Source of the DNA: Pithys albifrons albifrons
Taxonomy: Eukaryota; Chordata; Aves; Passeriformes; Thamnophilidae
Assembly (NCBI RefSeq): GCF_047495875.1
Contig: NC_092462.1
Location: 37,105,523-37,169,522, forward strand
Direction of reading: 5' to 3'
Length of the DNA stretch: 64,000 bases
The translations under genes and the position numbers were made by a program. A model generated the notes under the pieces. It saw only the letters and a program-made list of their open reading frames with translations. It did no database searches and was not told the DNA's origin. This document shows positions 35,801-48,197 of this stretch, piece by piece (within the stretch, counting starts at the first letter, position 1; each line of letters starts with the position of its first letter).

Positions 35801-38531
35801 TCACGTACATGTTGCATTGAGAATTTGAAGATCATTTCCTCCAGCAGCAAAAATGCAGCAGATAGATTTTTGCCAGTTACTTCTCTGAAAGTGGATGTCT
35901 TTATACCTGAGTTTTCCTGCTGAGTATTTCTTCTTCATAGCTGTGTGTCTTAGTTCAGGGAGTTGTTTATGAAGAACCAGACTCAGAATCAGTAGATTTG
36001 TGTTCATTTACTGGTGCTGTCCTGGATAATTTAAGTTTTTCACCTTTCAATTCTGCATTTGTAAAATTCTACTTCATTCATCTTGTTGGTTAAGATTCAA
36101 ATTGGAGATGACTATTGCTTAGTCTAAAAATTTTTGCCAGCAGTTTTCCTATGGCTGCATTTGGTCTTGAGTCACTTTGATCTTTACCATCATCTGATTT
36201 CTTAATTACTTTTCCTGCATTTATCTTTTTCTGTTACAATGGGTCTGTGATAAACTATGTCATTTGATTGAAAATATATCTTTCATTTATATTGCATCAG
36301 AGGATATATGTGAGATCTAACTAATATCAATATTACAGTAGGTAGAAATTAAGAATATTGACTGTTCTGTCACACTGGTTATCAAAATTTCAAACAATTA
36401 TCTGGTCCAGGATATTTCCTTGCAAATGGTTTAATGATTGTGTTATTCTGTTTGAAGAAAACAGCCATTTTTGACACTATTTCTTCATGTGATAGTGAAA
36501 ATCAATGCAGAATGTGTAATTAATTTATGAACTATGTCTGCAGCACAGAACGTTTGTCTTGTATTAAATTTTACCTTAATGCTATCTGAGTGTTTAAGAT
36601 ATAGATCACTCACACTATGATTGCCCTAGTTCTCCAGAGCAGTGGACTCTGTTTCATCAAGCGCAGTATTCCTTGCCCTTTCTCGAAGGATACACATGTT
36701 CAGGATGAAGATAGTGGAAGAATATTTAATAGGACTGGAACGGGTAGAAGGTGTGAATTACAGTAAAGGCAGACAGTTTACCTACAAAAACTGTCGTGAG
36801 GCAGCTATAGTTTAAATCGGTCACCTAAAGTCAGCATGTGTTTCTTGTAGCCAGATGATAGTGCTTTGCAGACTGTTTATCTCTTATATTTGACATCTTT
36901 CTGCAAGGTCAGAGACAGCCATGGTAATACTGGAAACATTTGACCTGGAGTTCTTTTTGATTTGCTGTTAGGGAACAATGTAGTCTCCTGAACACACAAC
37001 AAAAAATTATAAAGTAGAATTCCAAAGCTTTCAGTAAAGAGCAAAAATTATTTGCAGATTTTGCTGTTGTTAATGTGTTTTGTTTTTCCATATCCCTTTG
37101 GTGAGTGTAAGAATTGCATGCAGACACTTCTACTTTGAGGATTGTTTAGTTCCTCTGCCTATCTCCCACAGCATATGCATTCACCATTACAACAGTAGCC
37201 CTTTCTTTTGTCAACCACAGTGGGGCTTTAATAATGAAAATATTTGGATTGTTTTGATATTTGTTCAGAAGGGCATTTTATTCACCTTTGGAAAGCATGT
37301 AAATTATTAAAGGCACCCCTGAAACTCTGCAATTGAACGAAACTTCTAATCCTTGTTTGAAAATATAAATTATTCATTGTAAGATTTAATTTAAAAGTTG
37401 GCTGTGTGGTTCCTATGGTTGTTTACATTGCATTCTGGTGAAATTGAAAGCACAAATGAATTCCACTAGGTTTTGTTAGAGACCTTCTGACTCAGTATAT
37501 CTGAAGGTTGTCTTTCTATTTCTTTACATATGAAATCCCTTTATTTTTGCTTCCTGTATCAAAATAAAATATAGACAAAAGGAGAAAGTTACTAAGTGCC
37601 TTCAGCAGTAACATTTCAATGAATGCTGTCATCCATTCACACTGGCCACAGTTGTCTCTTTGATGAAAAAATCCAAGGAAAACTGATATCTGAAGAGGTA
37701 GAACTATTATTTTGGTATATTATGTTTCATTGTGAGCAAGAAAAGAACTGATGTACTTTGCCCCTGATAATTTACAGATACTGAGTAGTCTGTACTGTTT
37801 TTGGAAAGAGGAGTAATAACATCTGAGAGCTACATGAATCTTGTATGGATAATTTTATTCAGCATAAATGCTCTGCTCCCCCATCTCTATTCCATTCTAG
37901 TGTCTTAGGAATATCATTGTTATAGATTTATGCTAAATTTACTGAAAAAAGTGAGCAGTGTATCTTCTTTTCAATGTTAGTGTTAAATGTTCTATATAAA
38001 TAGAACTGTATAGATCAGTAAATAATGCCTAAACCCCAACATGTAATGATGAACTAGGGCTATGTCACACACAAAACAATTTCCCAGAGGCTCTTATAGC
38101 ATAAGAGAGAGGGATTAGGGAATTGTCTGATCAAGCTCTGTTTCCTTGTGACTTCTCAGAAAAAGTTACTAGGGAAAAAACACACCAAAGAGTCAAGGAC
38201 AGAGTAAAAATAAATAATGTGAAAGCACAACATCCAAACCAGAAAATATACCTTTATGTTAACCTCAAAGCAAGTGAATCTAAGGAGTAAAGAAATTAAG
38301 AAGAATGCTCTATAGTAAATCTGGAGATTTTTTTCCCTGATTCCATTAAAAATTTGCATTAATTATTATTTTATTGCTATAGAAGTATTTTAGGTATGCA
38401 GGGCTGTATTACACCAGTTCAATATTTTTTAAGGAAACAATATTTTAATGATATTTATCCCTCTTATTCCTATGAAAATCCCAGATCTCACAAATAACAG
38501 GTCTGGAGAGCAGAGGAGACTTTGTGCCTTG
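32857..38531. other. AT-rich unique DNA, no gene seen
   Basis: I recognise no gene or transposon. It holds an A17 tract (34361-34377) and a short CTAT repeat (about 35574-35586). Frames of up to 95 codons (33312-33599 minus) are without motif. Confidence 0.5.
34361..34377. repeat. A17 tract
   Basis: Seventeen A preceded by AT-rich DNA. It could be a retrocopy tail, but no recognisable source lies upstream and I see no flanking duplication. Confidence 0.7.
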
Positions 38532-39108
38532 AATATTGTCCTGGTGTCAGCTGGGATAGGGTTAATTTTCTTCTTAGTACCTGGTACAGTGCTTCTTTTT
38601 TTTTTTTTTGATTCAGTGTGAGGATATCATAGATAACACACAATGATTGGTTGCTAAGTAGTGCTTACCGTGTGAAAAAGACTTTTCAGTTTCTCCTGCT
38701 CTGCCAGAGATCAGGTGCACAAGAAGCTGGGAGGGTGTGTGGCCAGGACAGCTGACCTGAACCAGCCAAAGGGATACTCCATACCACAGAGTGTTATGTT
38801 CAGTGCATGAGCTGGGGGGAATTGGCCACAAGGAGATGATCACTGCCTGGGGATAGGCTGGGCATCAGCCGGTCAGTGTTGAGCAATTTTATTGTGTATC
38901 ACTTGTCCTTGGGTTTTATTTGCTTTCTTTTTCCTTCTCATTATTATTATCAACATAATCCCTAGTTATATGTAATTGTTCTTATCCCTTCCCATGAGGT
39001 TTTCTTTCTGATTCTCCTCCACATCCCACTGGGACAGGGTAGGCTGGCAAGTGAGTGAGAAGCTGCATGTTGCTTAGTTGCTGGTTTGGGATAAACCATG
39101 ACAAATAT
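38532..39108 (+). mobile_element. solo ERVL-type LTR (567 bp) with perfect 5-bp target duplication
   Basis: The element proper is 38537-39103. It starts TGTCCTGGTGTCAGCTGGG and ends GATAAACCATGACA. AATAT flanks it on both sides (38532-38536 and 39104-39108). Its order of segments matches a bird ERVL-type LTR that I know well: GGGATAGGGTTAATTTTCTT, a region around GTAGTGCTTAC, CACAAGAAGCTGGGAGG, GACAGCTGACC, CCATACCACAG, and a late TCCCACTGGGACAGGGTAGG. This orientation is plus. The TATA box expected after the CCATACC segment and the polyadenylation signal are decayed, and few CpG remain, so it is old. A run of T (about 38597-38609) interrupts its first fifth. No internal ERV sequence adjoins. 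Confidence 0.92.
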
Positions 39109-40313
39109 GCAGGATAATTAAGTAAAAATAGGCTCCATACACATTGCTCTATACATGAGTGTGGCACATGAATCAGCTCTGTAAGTCCAGTGCAGAGTGA
39201 CTGAGATGTGATCATTTTGTGGGAATCTAGAGAAAAATTAGTCAACATGGCTATTACTCTGTATTTAATTTGGTTTAGCTGAGATCAGAATACAGCACAC
39301 TGCTGCCTGGGTCTGTTTCCTCTGAGTTCACTCCTGTCATGTTCTGCTTTAAACTTATTCCTGTTGTGTTTCTAACACAAGTTTCCATGCATGCCTCTTC
39401 AGTAGCGTAATGTTACAGTATGTTTTTTGTGTAAATGCTTACTTTCTAACTGCTGCTTCCTTTTGATCATGTCTACTCAAGTCCATTTGCATTTGTCTAA
39501 AAAGTGTAATGTAGCAGTTGGCTTTTATTCCACCAAGGAAACCCATGCAGAGCCCCTGCTATAGGTCAAGAGCAACCACATGCTGTCAGTTTTTATATAA
39601 CTGACATTTCCCATCACGTCAACCTCTGCATATCCTCTTTTTTAAAAAGAAACCCTTTAGTAGAAGGTTTATTCAAAATGTCAGGTGAAACAATCAAAAA
39701 CCTGTGACCAAGGCTTTAGTCCTGGGAACATTGTGAGATCGTTATATGTTGTGTGTCTGAACTAACTGAAACTGGGGCAGAATTTAATGCTTTAGTAAAA
39801 CAGAGCATAAGTAAACACTTCTTGAAAATTTTCAGCAATTTAGAGCATTTCTTCTTCTTCAGGCAACATAATTGTATTAATAAATGTGACATTCAGTCTT
39901 ATTTTTCTGAAAGATACTTCCACTGCATGCAGCATTTCCCTCCACAGTCTCACTAATGATATTTACCTTTTTCAGTGTTCAGGAACTGACAGCAAATGTC
40001 ATTTTCTTCCCTACAGGATTTTTGTCAATTTCAGTGAAATGTGCTTAAGTAGCTTTGCGTGGCAAGAAAAGATGGAAAAAAGATTTCTGTCCTCAAAAAA
40101 TATATTCTGAAAGGACATGATGAAAAATTGTGAAATATAACTTCAGTATTAGAATGGGAAATGAACATGTTTGGGGTTTTTGTTTGTTTTTCTTGAACAT
40201 TCTGGAGGAGAGATCTTGGTTCTGTCAAATATCATGGATGACTTCTGGAAATGCAGGAAACTGGTTCTTCTCTATTTGTTGTTTAATCGCTTTTCACACA
40301 AATACAGATTCAC
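39109..40313. other. unique DNA, no gene seen
   Basis: I recognise no element or coding sequence between the solo LTR and a CR1 scrap. Confidence 0.55.
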
Positions 40314-40425
40314 TTAGGCTAAAAAGACCTTTGAGATCAACAAGTCCAACCACTTTCCTGACTGCCTTTACCACAATACCAATATTCAATATTCTCCTGG
40401 AGCTTTTCTGCATTGACTGTAGAAC
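40314..40425 (-). mobile_element. CR1 LINE 3' end scrap
   Basis: The segment AGACCTTTGAGATCAACAAG followed by TCCAACCA is the reversed 3' UTR of CR1, with the terminal repeat already lost. Similarity fades after about 110 bases. Confidence 0.7.
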
Positions 40426-41640
40426 ACTTATTATAACATTTTATTATATGTTTATGACATCAAATTTCTAGTCTTGGATATTCCGTTTGGTATTTAGTCT
40501 TTTCTCTCCCTGCCCCCCACCCTGCCCCATATAGCTTTGATTCAAGTATATGGAAGACACTGTTGCCCATGGTTTTCTGCCATTTCTGAAGCAACCTCCG
40601 TGATTCCTTCTGTGCATTCTTCTAGTTGTTCCTAGAAGTTGATTATATCATTCTCTGTAGCTTTAAGCAACTAGCTAGAGCATGTCAAATATGTAGCTTT
40701 GTTTTTCTAAGGTACTGGCATTTGAATTCTTAGGCTGCTTCTTGCTAAATAATTTATGTAAAACAGAATAAGGAATGCTTTTCTTACCTATAGTTATAAC
40801 CAATGTTAGGTTCTCTATGCAAAAGCTAAAGCAAAAACAGAAAGCAAATCTAACACTGAATAATTTTCCCACCTTCTTAACATTGCCATGTCTATGGCCT
40901 GGACATTAGATAGCACTTCCAATCTTATGAGAAAACATTCTCTAAAGTTTGCTGTGAATACTTATGAAATGAAAAGAGCAGTTGAACAGTGAACATGTGC
41001 TGTGAATGCTTTAAATTCTGAAAGCAAGGAAAGTTATGTGAATTTTCTGCTTCCACACTATATTTTCTGGAACAGTTTCTTTTCAAAGGATATCATACAT
41101 AGTCTCTAAGGACTTGGCTTATGGCTGAGCTTCCAGAAAGCAAATCTCATAAAATAGGAACCATAAGATCTACAGTTCCAAGTCAGACAAATCATCATCT
41201 AGCCTGTATCCTTTGGCTAATAACAGATGCCTAGGGAATGTTCAGGATCAAAATAAGCATATAATGATATTACAATAAAGTACTCTCCCAACATCCAGTG
41301 ATTTGTAGCTCAACTATTGCTGAACCCATGGTAGCTTCATTCTGTTTTATGGACTGTGCTTCATTTGTCTGTCCAGCTGTGTTTTGAACTACTCTTCCAG
41401 CCTCAGTGATATTCAGGTTGAGCCTGAAAATATAAACACTGAATGTTAGGCTAATCTAAGCTTAGGCTCAGGCATATGTACAATTATATGACAAACTGCA
41501 AATTTCTTGAAACTTGCACCTTCCTGCATGGTAGCATATCCATCTGCCAGTGAAGCTTGTTAGTTATACAGATTTTTTCTACTTTATTGTAAATGTACTT
41601 AGTGATTATACTGTGCCTTGGAATAATACCTTGGGTCTTG
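40426..41640. other. unique DNA, no gene seen
   Basis: No recognised element. A C-rich patch lies at about 40511-40530. Confidence 0.55.
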
Positions 41641-42358
41641 CAGAATCACAGAATATGCTGAGTTGGAAGGGACCCACAAGAATTATTGAGTCCAACCCTT
41701 ACCCCTGCCAATGACCAACCCCAAGAGTCACACCATGCGCATGAGAGGATCATCCCAGTGCTTCTTGAACTCTGTCAAGGCTTGGTGATGTGACCACTTC
41801 CCTGAGGAGCCTATTCACGTGCCCAACCACCCTTTGGGGGAAGAAGTTTTTCCTAACATACAACCTGAACCTCCTCTGACACATCTTTAGGCCATTTCCT
41901 CAGGTCCTGTCACTGATCACCACAGAAATCAGTGTCTATCCCTCTTCTTCCCCTTGTGAGGAAGTTGTAACTGCAATGAGGTCTCCCCTCAGACTCCTCT
42001 TCTCCAGGCTTAACAGACCAAGTGTCCTCAGCTGCTTCTCATACAGCTTCCCCTCAAGGCCCCCAGGACACAGTTGGCCCTCCTGGCTGCCAGGGCATTG
42101 CTGACTCAGATTCAACTTGTCATCGACCAGGACCCTCAGGTCCCTTTCCATGGCACTGCTTTTCAGCATGTAATTCCCCAGTCTCTACATACATCCAGGG
42201 TTGCTCTGTTCCATGTGCTGAATCTGGCACTTACTTGTTGAACTTCTTACGGTTGGTGATTGCCCAGCCCTCCAATATGTCAAGGTCTCTCTGCAGGGCC
42301 TTGCTGTCTTTCAGGGAGTCAACAGCTTCTCCCAGTTTTGTATCATTGCATACTTAAC
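41641..42358 (-). mobile_element. CR1 LINE 3' end, tail like that of the TguSINE1-like copies
   Basis: The left edge CAGAATCACAGAATATGCTG, followed by GTTGGAAGGGACCCAC and TTGAGTCCAACCC, is a reversed CR1 3' end. It is the same tail, in reverse, as that of the two TguSINE1-like copies in this window. Further right the minus strand encodes broken ORF2 C-terminal sequence (MERDLRVLVDDKLNLSQQCP), then the extreme C-terminal region to about 42358. It is 5'-truncated and about 0.72 kb long. Confidence 0.92.
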
Positions 42359-43259
42359 TGGCATAAACAATATGAGAACAGCTACACAAACATTTTTGGT
42401 AAGACTTTTTAGGAGGGGGTAAAAAGTATTTCTTCTGAGCTGATTTATTAGCATATCAACTTGGACACAGGTTCTCATCAGAAGGCTTTTGAAGCCCTCA
42501 GGAACAGTGAAGAGAGAATGTGCGGGTGACTGACTGGAAACGGTTGTGGGGATTTTTTTTAATTATTGTTTTTTATCATTTGAAGATGAATACACAAAAT
42601 ACTACATACAAATTACTAATTTTCCTGATACAGTTTTAGATATCTTAGAGGATTCCTTAGTGTGTTCTGGGGTTCTTTCAGTAATTACACATTTATGGGG
42701 AAAGAGGAATCTCCTATGTCTGGGAAAGGGGCTCTCTGAAATAAGCAGTAGTTCTTGCCTCACTGAAGTACAAAAGGGTAGCAAAAAATTAATTAGGTCC
42801 TGCAATCTGGGAGAAGAAAGCTGATTTCAGATTACATTGGGTAGATAATGATTATGATCTATTTGTTATTGCAGAGAAGGACCATATTTTTATTAGAAAC
42901 AGCAAAAGAAACATAAGTAACGAGTAAGGAGAATGATATGATTCACAATGCCAACAAGAAGCTACAGTTCTGACTCTAAAACAAAGCAAGAACTCTACAT
43001 GCTGAGCCCCACAAAGGCATAAACAAACATTAAATCTAAGCTGCTGGAATGCTTCTGAAAGTGGTTGATTTGTAAATTAGAACAAAAAGAGATACCGTCA
43101 CTTCATTGTGTTATGTCTAATTCTGAGGCACTCTTGAAATTATGGTTCAAAAGAATGGAGAAAAATTTTAGCAAACACCTGTGTTTCATTTTGCATAGCA
43201 ACATATGCATTTTGCAACATAAGGTTAATTGGAAGTACTTACAGAATTAGTACTATTCT
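42359..43259. other. unique DNA, no gene seen
   Basis: No recognised element. Overlapping 92-codon (plus, 42546-42824) and 67-codon (minus) frames look like chance. Confidence 0.5.
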
Positions 43260-43860
43260 GCTTTGGGCATATGCAGAGACCTTGGTCTGTCATACACACA
43301 ACACAGCTGTTGAGGAATACATTTGGTGCAGGTAGCTCCATATGTGGCTGCAGTGGGAGCTGCAGGTTGAGGTCTCTGTGGTGAGACCTGAACTGCCAAC
43401 TTTTTGTGTAACAAAGGGCACCAGGACCTGTGGCCCAGCCAGGTGATCAGACACTGAGACACATAAGCAGGTGTAAACCCCCAGACTTTCCTGTGCTTAG
43501 ACTGCGAGGGTATAAAAGCCCAGGGTTTACCTTGGTTTGGGATGCCTCCTCAGAGGCTCCAGCTTGGGCTGTTATTTTATTATTTAGTTATTGCACCAAG
43601 ATTAAACCGTTTGAAGGATCTGGATGCCTGAGACACTGCTATGGGAAACCTGGGGCAGAGCCAATAAGGAAAGCTGGTCTGACTGTGTGAGTGTAAAGGG
43701 TGTAGCTCTGAAGGGACCTCAGTCCCAGCTCAGGTGGTGCAAGACAGACTGCCAGAGTGACTCCTGGATGGTCAGACAGGGAAGCTTCCTTAGGACAGCA
43801 CAACTGCGAAATACCAGTCAGGGCTCTGAAAGTCACACTAGTGCATTTCTAAACTTAAGT
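43260..43860 (+). mobile_element. possible LTR-like insertion, borders not found
   Basis: This 0.6 kb patch is clearly richer in G+C than both flanks. It contains a good TATA box (TATAAAAG, 43511-43518) and, 83 bases downstream of it, an ATTAAA (43601-43606), the spacing of TATA and polyadenylation signals in many LTRs. I could not find matching TG...CA ends or a target duplication, nor recall a family. It could also be a decayed LTR piece from the 43378-43860 part only, or a host promoter. Confidence 0.4.
43511..43518 (+). promoter_or_regulatory. TATA box (TATAAAAG)
   Basis: A full-strength TATA element set in G+C-rich DNA, followed by CCCAGGG. It is the main reason for calling this patch LTR-like. 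Activity is inferred. Confidence 0.45.
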
Positions 43861-46192
43861 TTATAAATCATTTCAAGGGTATAGTCATGTAAGACTAATT
43901 TGGGATTCTCTTGACCATGCTGTTTCAGGAGCAGATGTATGTTTATGACTTCCGTTGATATAACTGTAATCATTGGCCTCAAACTCGTTAAGATGTTCAA
44001 GGCATTCACAGATGATAAAAAACTTTCAATATTGACTGCCTTACTATCTTTCAGCTAGTTTAATGGCATAACTCTTGTTACAGAACTGTGGATTCTGTAA
44101 ATCTCATATTACACTGGAGAAGATTCTTTGATATGACATTTCCAAATCAATGGCAATGTGTCAGGTTGTCCTTGGTAGATACAGTATACTCAGGGTAGAA
44201 GTATTTATACTTCTTATTGTGAGAAGGAAATCTTAACTCGATGTCAATGGGGTTTCACAACAAAGAGATCACTGAAACAATAATAATTTCTGAAGGATTT
44301 GCATTACTTCCACTTCTATACACCTTGTTCTACTTTGCTAGTATGTAAAAATTACTGTAAAATTTTGTAACAAAAAACACACCTACAATGTCTAATTTAG
44401 TAAATAGGAATTCCAAGTTAATTCTATTCAATTTTTTTATGTCAGCTTTGGAATTGTCTTCAATTCTGTGTGTACTTGGAGTAACAAGAATTTTGTCTAT
44501 TAAGATTTTCTACGTCAGTAGTATGTGAGGAAAATTGAATAATCTTGTTACAATATTTTTTACTCAGATTTTAGATCTGCAGGCTGTGTTCTCAGTTATC
44601 AAATTCACCAAGGATCTGAGGCTAATGCTGCCTTACAGTTGGATCTATCAATACTGATAGTGGTAACAGATTCTGCAATCAGAACTTGGTTGATGATTCT
44701 ATTTATGAGATGATAGGTAGAATAGAATCTCTGAATTGCCAGCAGTAGTTATAGCTATTTTATTGTCAATAAGGAAAGCAGATACATCTCCAAATCTCAT
44801 GGAATACAGGTGTTGCATATAAAATGTTCATAGAGTGGCATCTTACGTGAAAATTGCTAGAAACTATCTCAAACATATTTGCCGACAGGTTTAAGCATAA
44901 AAGCATAAATTTGTTATATTGGAAATGTACTGTGGGTTTAGAATTTCAATAGTTTTCTACAGGAATGTTTCTGAAATCCATGGTGGACTCTGGTCACATT
45001 AATAGAAAGAAACAAAATAGTGTATGGTAAATACAAATCTCAAGATTTTTATATAGGCTGCATGTTTTGGCATAGTTCCATTTTTCAAAACGGTCTTAGA
45101 CTTTAGGTTTTTGTCTTGGAGTCAGATGAAAGCACAGTAAAAAAAAGCACCTACATGAAAAATATGTATGTTTTCATACCTTAAAAGGTTAAAATTTGAT
45201 TACTCCAATCATGTTGGGTTTTTTAGTTGATTTTTTGTGGAGTTTTGTGGCCCAGAAGTCTGCTTCTGTAATGTATTCTGCACTGTTATGTTGAAATGAT
45301 GTTTTAGTGATTCTTTATTCTGTATCTATGTAATTTATTTTATACTACATTAACTATAATATATTCTTTTATACTTCTCTTCTTGCCTTCATGTTTAATT
45401 TTTTTTCTTTTTCCCATTTGTTAGATATCAAAAAGTAGACACTAAATACAATCTAAACAGAGGTCTCCAAGAAGGATTTTATATGGTATGTTAAGCTGTG
45501 ATCATGACTTTATCACCCAAGACATTGCATTTAAAGATGTGAAGGCATAGGATCATATGACCTGCAGGTTTTCAAACCTTTAACTTTGGGGTTCAGGGTG
45601 GGGGTTTTTGATAATGCAAAATGTTTTGTGCTTTGCTCTTATGTCATATATTATTCTACATCAAAGAAAGTAGAAGCACTCAGATTCAGTATGTATTCCC
45701 TACTTATGGTCTGATGCTTAATATGATTTATAGCAAAGAACTGTACAGCATAACATGCCTTGTTCTAACAAAATAAATGGTACAAGCCAAGCAAACCTCT
45801 GATCTGGTTTATGCCTTGCACTGTACATAACAGAAAGGGAAATCTATATTATGTTTCCTAAAATTGAAGCAATACAAGAAGATGTAGACATAAGGTGGCC
45901 CCAGCAAATCTTAATACTGTGTATATAATATCACTATGTTATTAGAGTGTTAGTATTGAGAGATGTAAGTTGTATATATGTAATCACTGTGCACTTTTGT
46001 TGCATATTTTATTCTTATGCAATTTTGCACTCATTGATGATATATTAACAATATTGATACCGTAGAATCTGAAAGGTTTTGATAAATCAGGTTTTTACTA
46101 AAAAATATAAAATTGCTGCAATTAATGTTTTAATCTAGATCTTGACCATTTTCCTTTTTGGAAAATGAACCTTAGGAGAAAATGATTTTTTG

Positions 46193-46212
46193 TTAATAAT
46201 AATTATTATTAA
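46193..46212. repeat. 20-bp perfect AT palindrome
   Basis: TTAATAATAA is followed at once by its exact reverse complement, with no spacer. It lies in an A/T-rich run and may be slippage-derived. Confidence 0.75.
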
Positions 46213-46352
46213 TAATTTAAAATAATTTGAAATGTCAGCTTTCCAAAACCTTCAGAGCAATATTTTTACATGGAATAGTGAATCATTAGAATTTTCACTT
46301 TGTTTTCTTTTCCTAATCACTGTGGAGAAAACACATAAACTGTTAGTCTTCT

Positions 46353-46390
46353 CCCTTCCCCCCCCCAGCCCCTCCCCCACCCACCCCCCC
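46353..46390. repeat. C-rich tract, G-quadruplex-capable on minus strand
   Basis: Six C runs (3, 9, 4, 5, 3 and 7 bases) with spacers of TT, AG, T, A and A. The minus strand therefore carries G runs with one- or two-base loops, a strong quadruplex pattern. The surrounding DNA is AT-rich. Confidence 0.7.
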
Positions 46391-48197
46391 ATTGAATGGG
46401 AAATCGGTTTCTTAATTATCAAAAGGTCTAGTTGAAATCTGGCACAATTTTCAACCCTTGCTACCTCTTTGGTGTTCCAGCTTTCCAAGTCTAGCACTCC
46501 AACGAACTGTAAGATTGCATTTAATAATTATACTATTCATTTCCTAAGCCTTCTCTACTGTATTACAAAAGTTAAACTGGCACTTGTCAGTACAGTGTTT
46601 AGTCTTCAAATTACTTGCTAACTTCAGGGCAACAAAGTGTTTAAGAGTAGTTATTTATCAATAAGCTTCTACAATGAAGATAATATCTTGCAGCCTCTTT
46701 AATGTGTAGCTATTTCAAAAATCTGTGTTTGCAAAGACCACTGTATATTTTCCTATATAAGGGCTTTGTTGTTTCATATTATTATTATATAAAAGATGTA
46801 GGTATTTGCCATCCTTTCCATTGACAGTATAGATGTTCTACATGGCAGTTTTTCATTGTGAAATGGTGCAGGGAGGCACTGAAGACCACTCCTGCCTCCC
46901 ATGCCATGACAGTTATTTTTCCTGTGATGCCATATAAAGACTGTTAAACAGCATAATACCCTCAGTAGGATGAGGCCTACAGTGGAGGGCTCTAGTTAAA
47001 GAAATGAATTTTCATGACATTATAGAGCACAAGTCTAATTCAATACAAGAAAATGAAAGAACGACATAAAGATTTCTCCATTGTATATTGATTTTTATCT
47101 AAATGGATTTGTGATGCTTCTGTCATCATCAAGTTTATTTGTTTAAAGCATTTATCAAGGTATTTTTTTAAACTGTTGAACATAACATCTTGGGAATAAA
47201 TCTTGTCTTTGTAGAAGAATGTGGACCTGAGCCAGGCTGTTTAAAATTTAGGTCACATAAACAAGAGGAAATTAAACACTGAAATGTTCCAGGCACTGGA
47301 ACTTGATTGTCATGTTGATAAATTGTTGGAACAGTCTTGCCTTTGTTTTGATCCACAGGCTTACATATGGTTCTCAGATGCCATTTGAGGATGTGCATTG
47401 ACAGGGGCTGCTTCCAAAAAGCACTTTGGAAATAGTCACCTCCTCTTAAAGCGTAAGACAGTTTAAAGACAAAGCCACTTAGTGTCAAGATAGTTTCAGT
47501 GCCTGAGGACGCTTCTGAGCACATTAAATGAATTAGTGTAGAATTAGCTTTTTAACCTGGGGCAAATGTACAGGGGAAAAGAAGGAAGAGAAAAGTATAT
47601 CAGGTTTCCAGTTTTCAAAGAGTATGTTGCAGCAAATTTTGTTTATACAACATTATGTGTGTTATGGTTATTGCTGAAGATCTTCAGATCCATTTAGTTT
47701 TTATCCAGAAATGCATTTCTTTCTGTCATACTTGTCTGATGGAGATCAGCTCTACTAAGCATCCATCCTGTAAGGACAAGTTGTGGTGACTGCATTTTGT
47801 TCTGGATTACAACCTGATTACATTGTGACACAAATGGGAGAAAATATCACTAAATGAGATGGGAGCTTCACAGCAAACTGCCTGTCTTGACAAGCATATG
47901 AAAAGTTTACTTCTAGTCCTGTGTTACTGGGTGTGGGTAAAGAAGGTCAAGCCTGAAGAAAATTGGAGATGGAGGATAACTAATTTGTAGGCAATATTTA
48001 TTCGAAATCAGCTACATTTTAGGGTAGATTTTAGAGGAAACCAATATTTCTCCTGTTTTCTGTCAAAGACATAAATTCTTCTATATTAAGGTGAACTGGA
48101 AAAAATTGCAAAGAGAAGCTGTTCTAGATACTGTACTAGTGCCATCAGCCTGTGCAATATTCTGTTTAAACTAGATTTTTGGTACTTTGTCTTTATT

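Larger units (their letters stand above)
43861..48197. other. AT-rich unique DNA, no gene seen
   Basis: No recognised gene or transposon. It holds a 20-bp perfect AT palindrome (46193-46212) and a C-rich tract (46353-46390). The longest frame, 47168-47524 minus (118 codons), shows no motif. Confidence 0.5.

Noticed and set aside
47168..47524. 118-codon minus-strand frame
   Set aside because: No recognised motif or neighbouring gene structure. Its length is within what chance gives in 64 kb.
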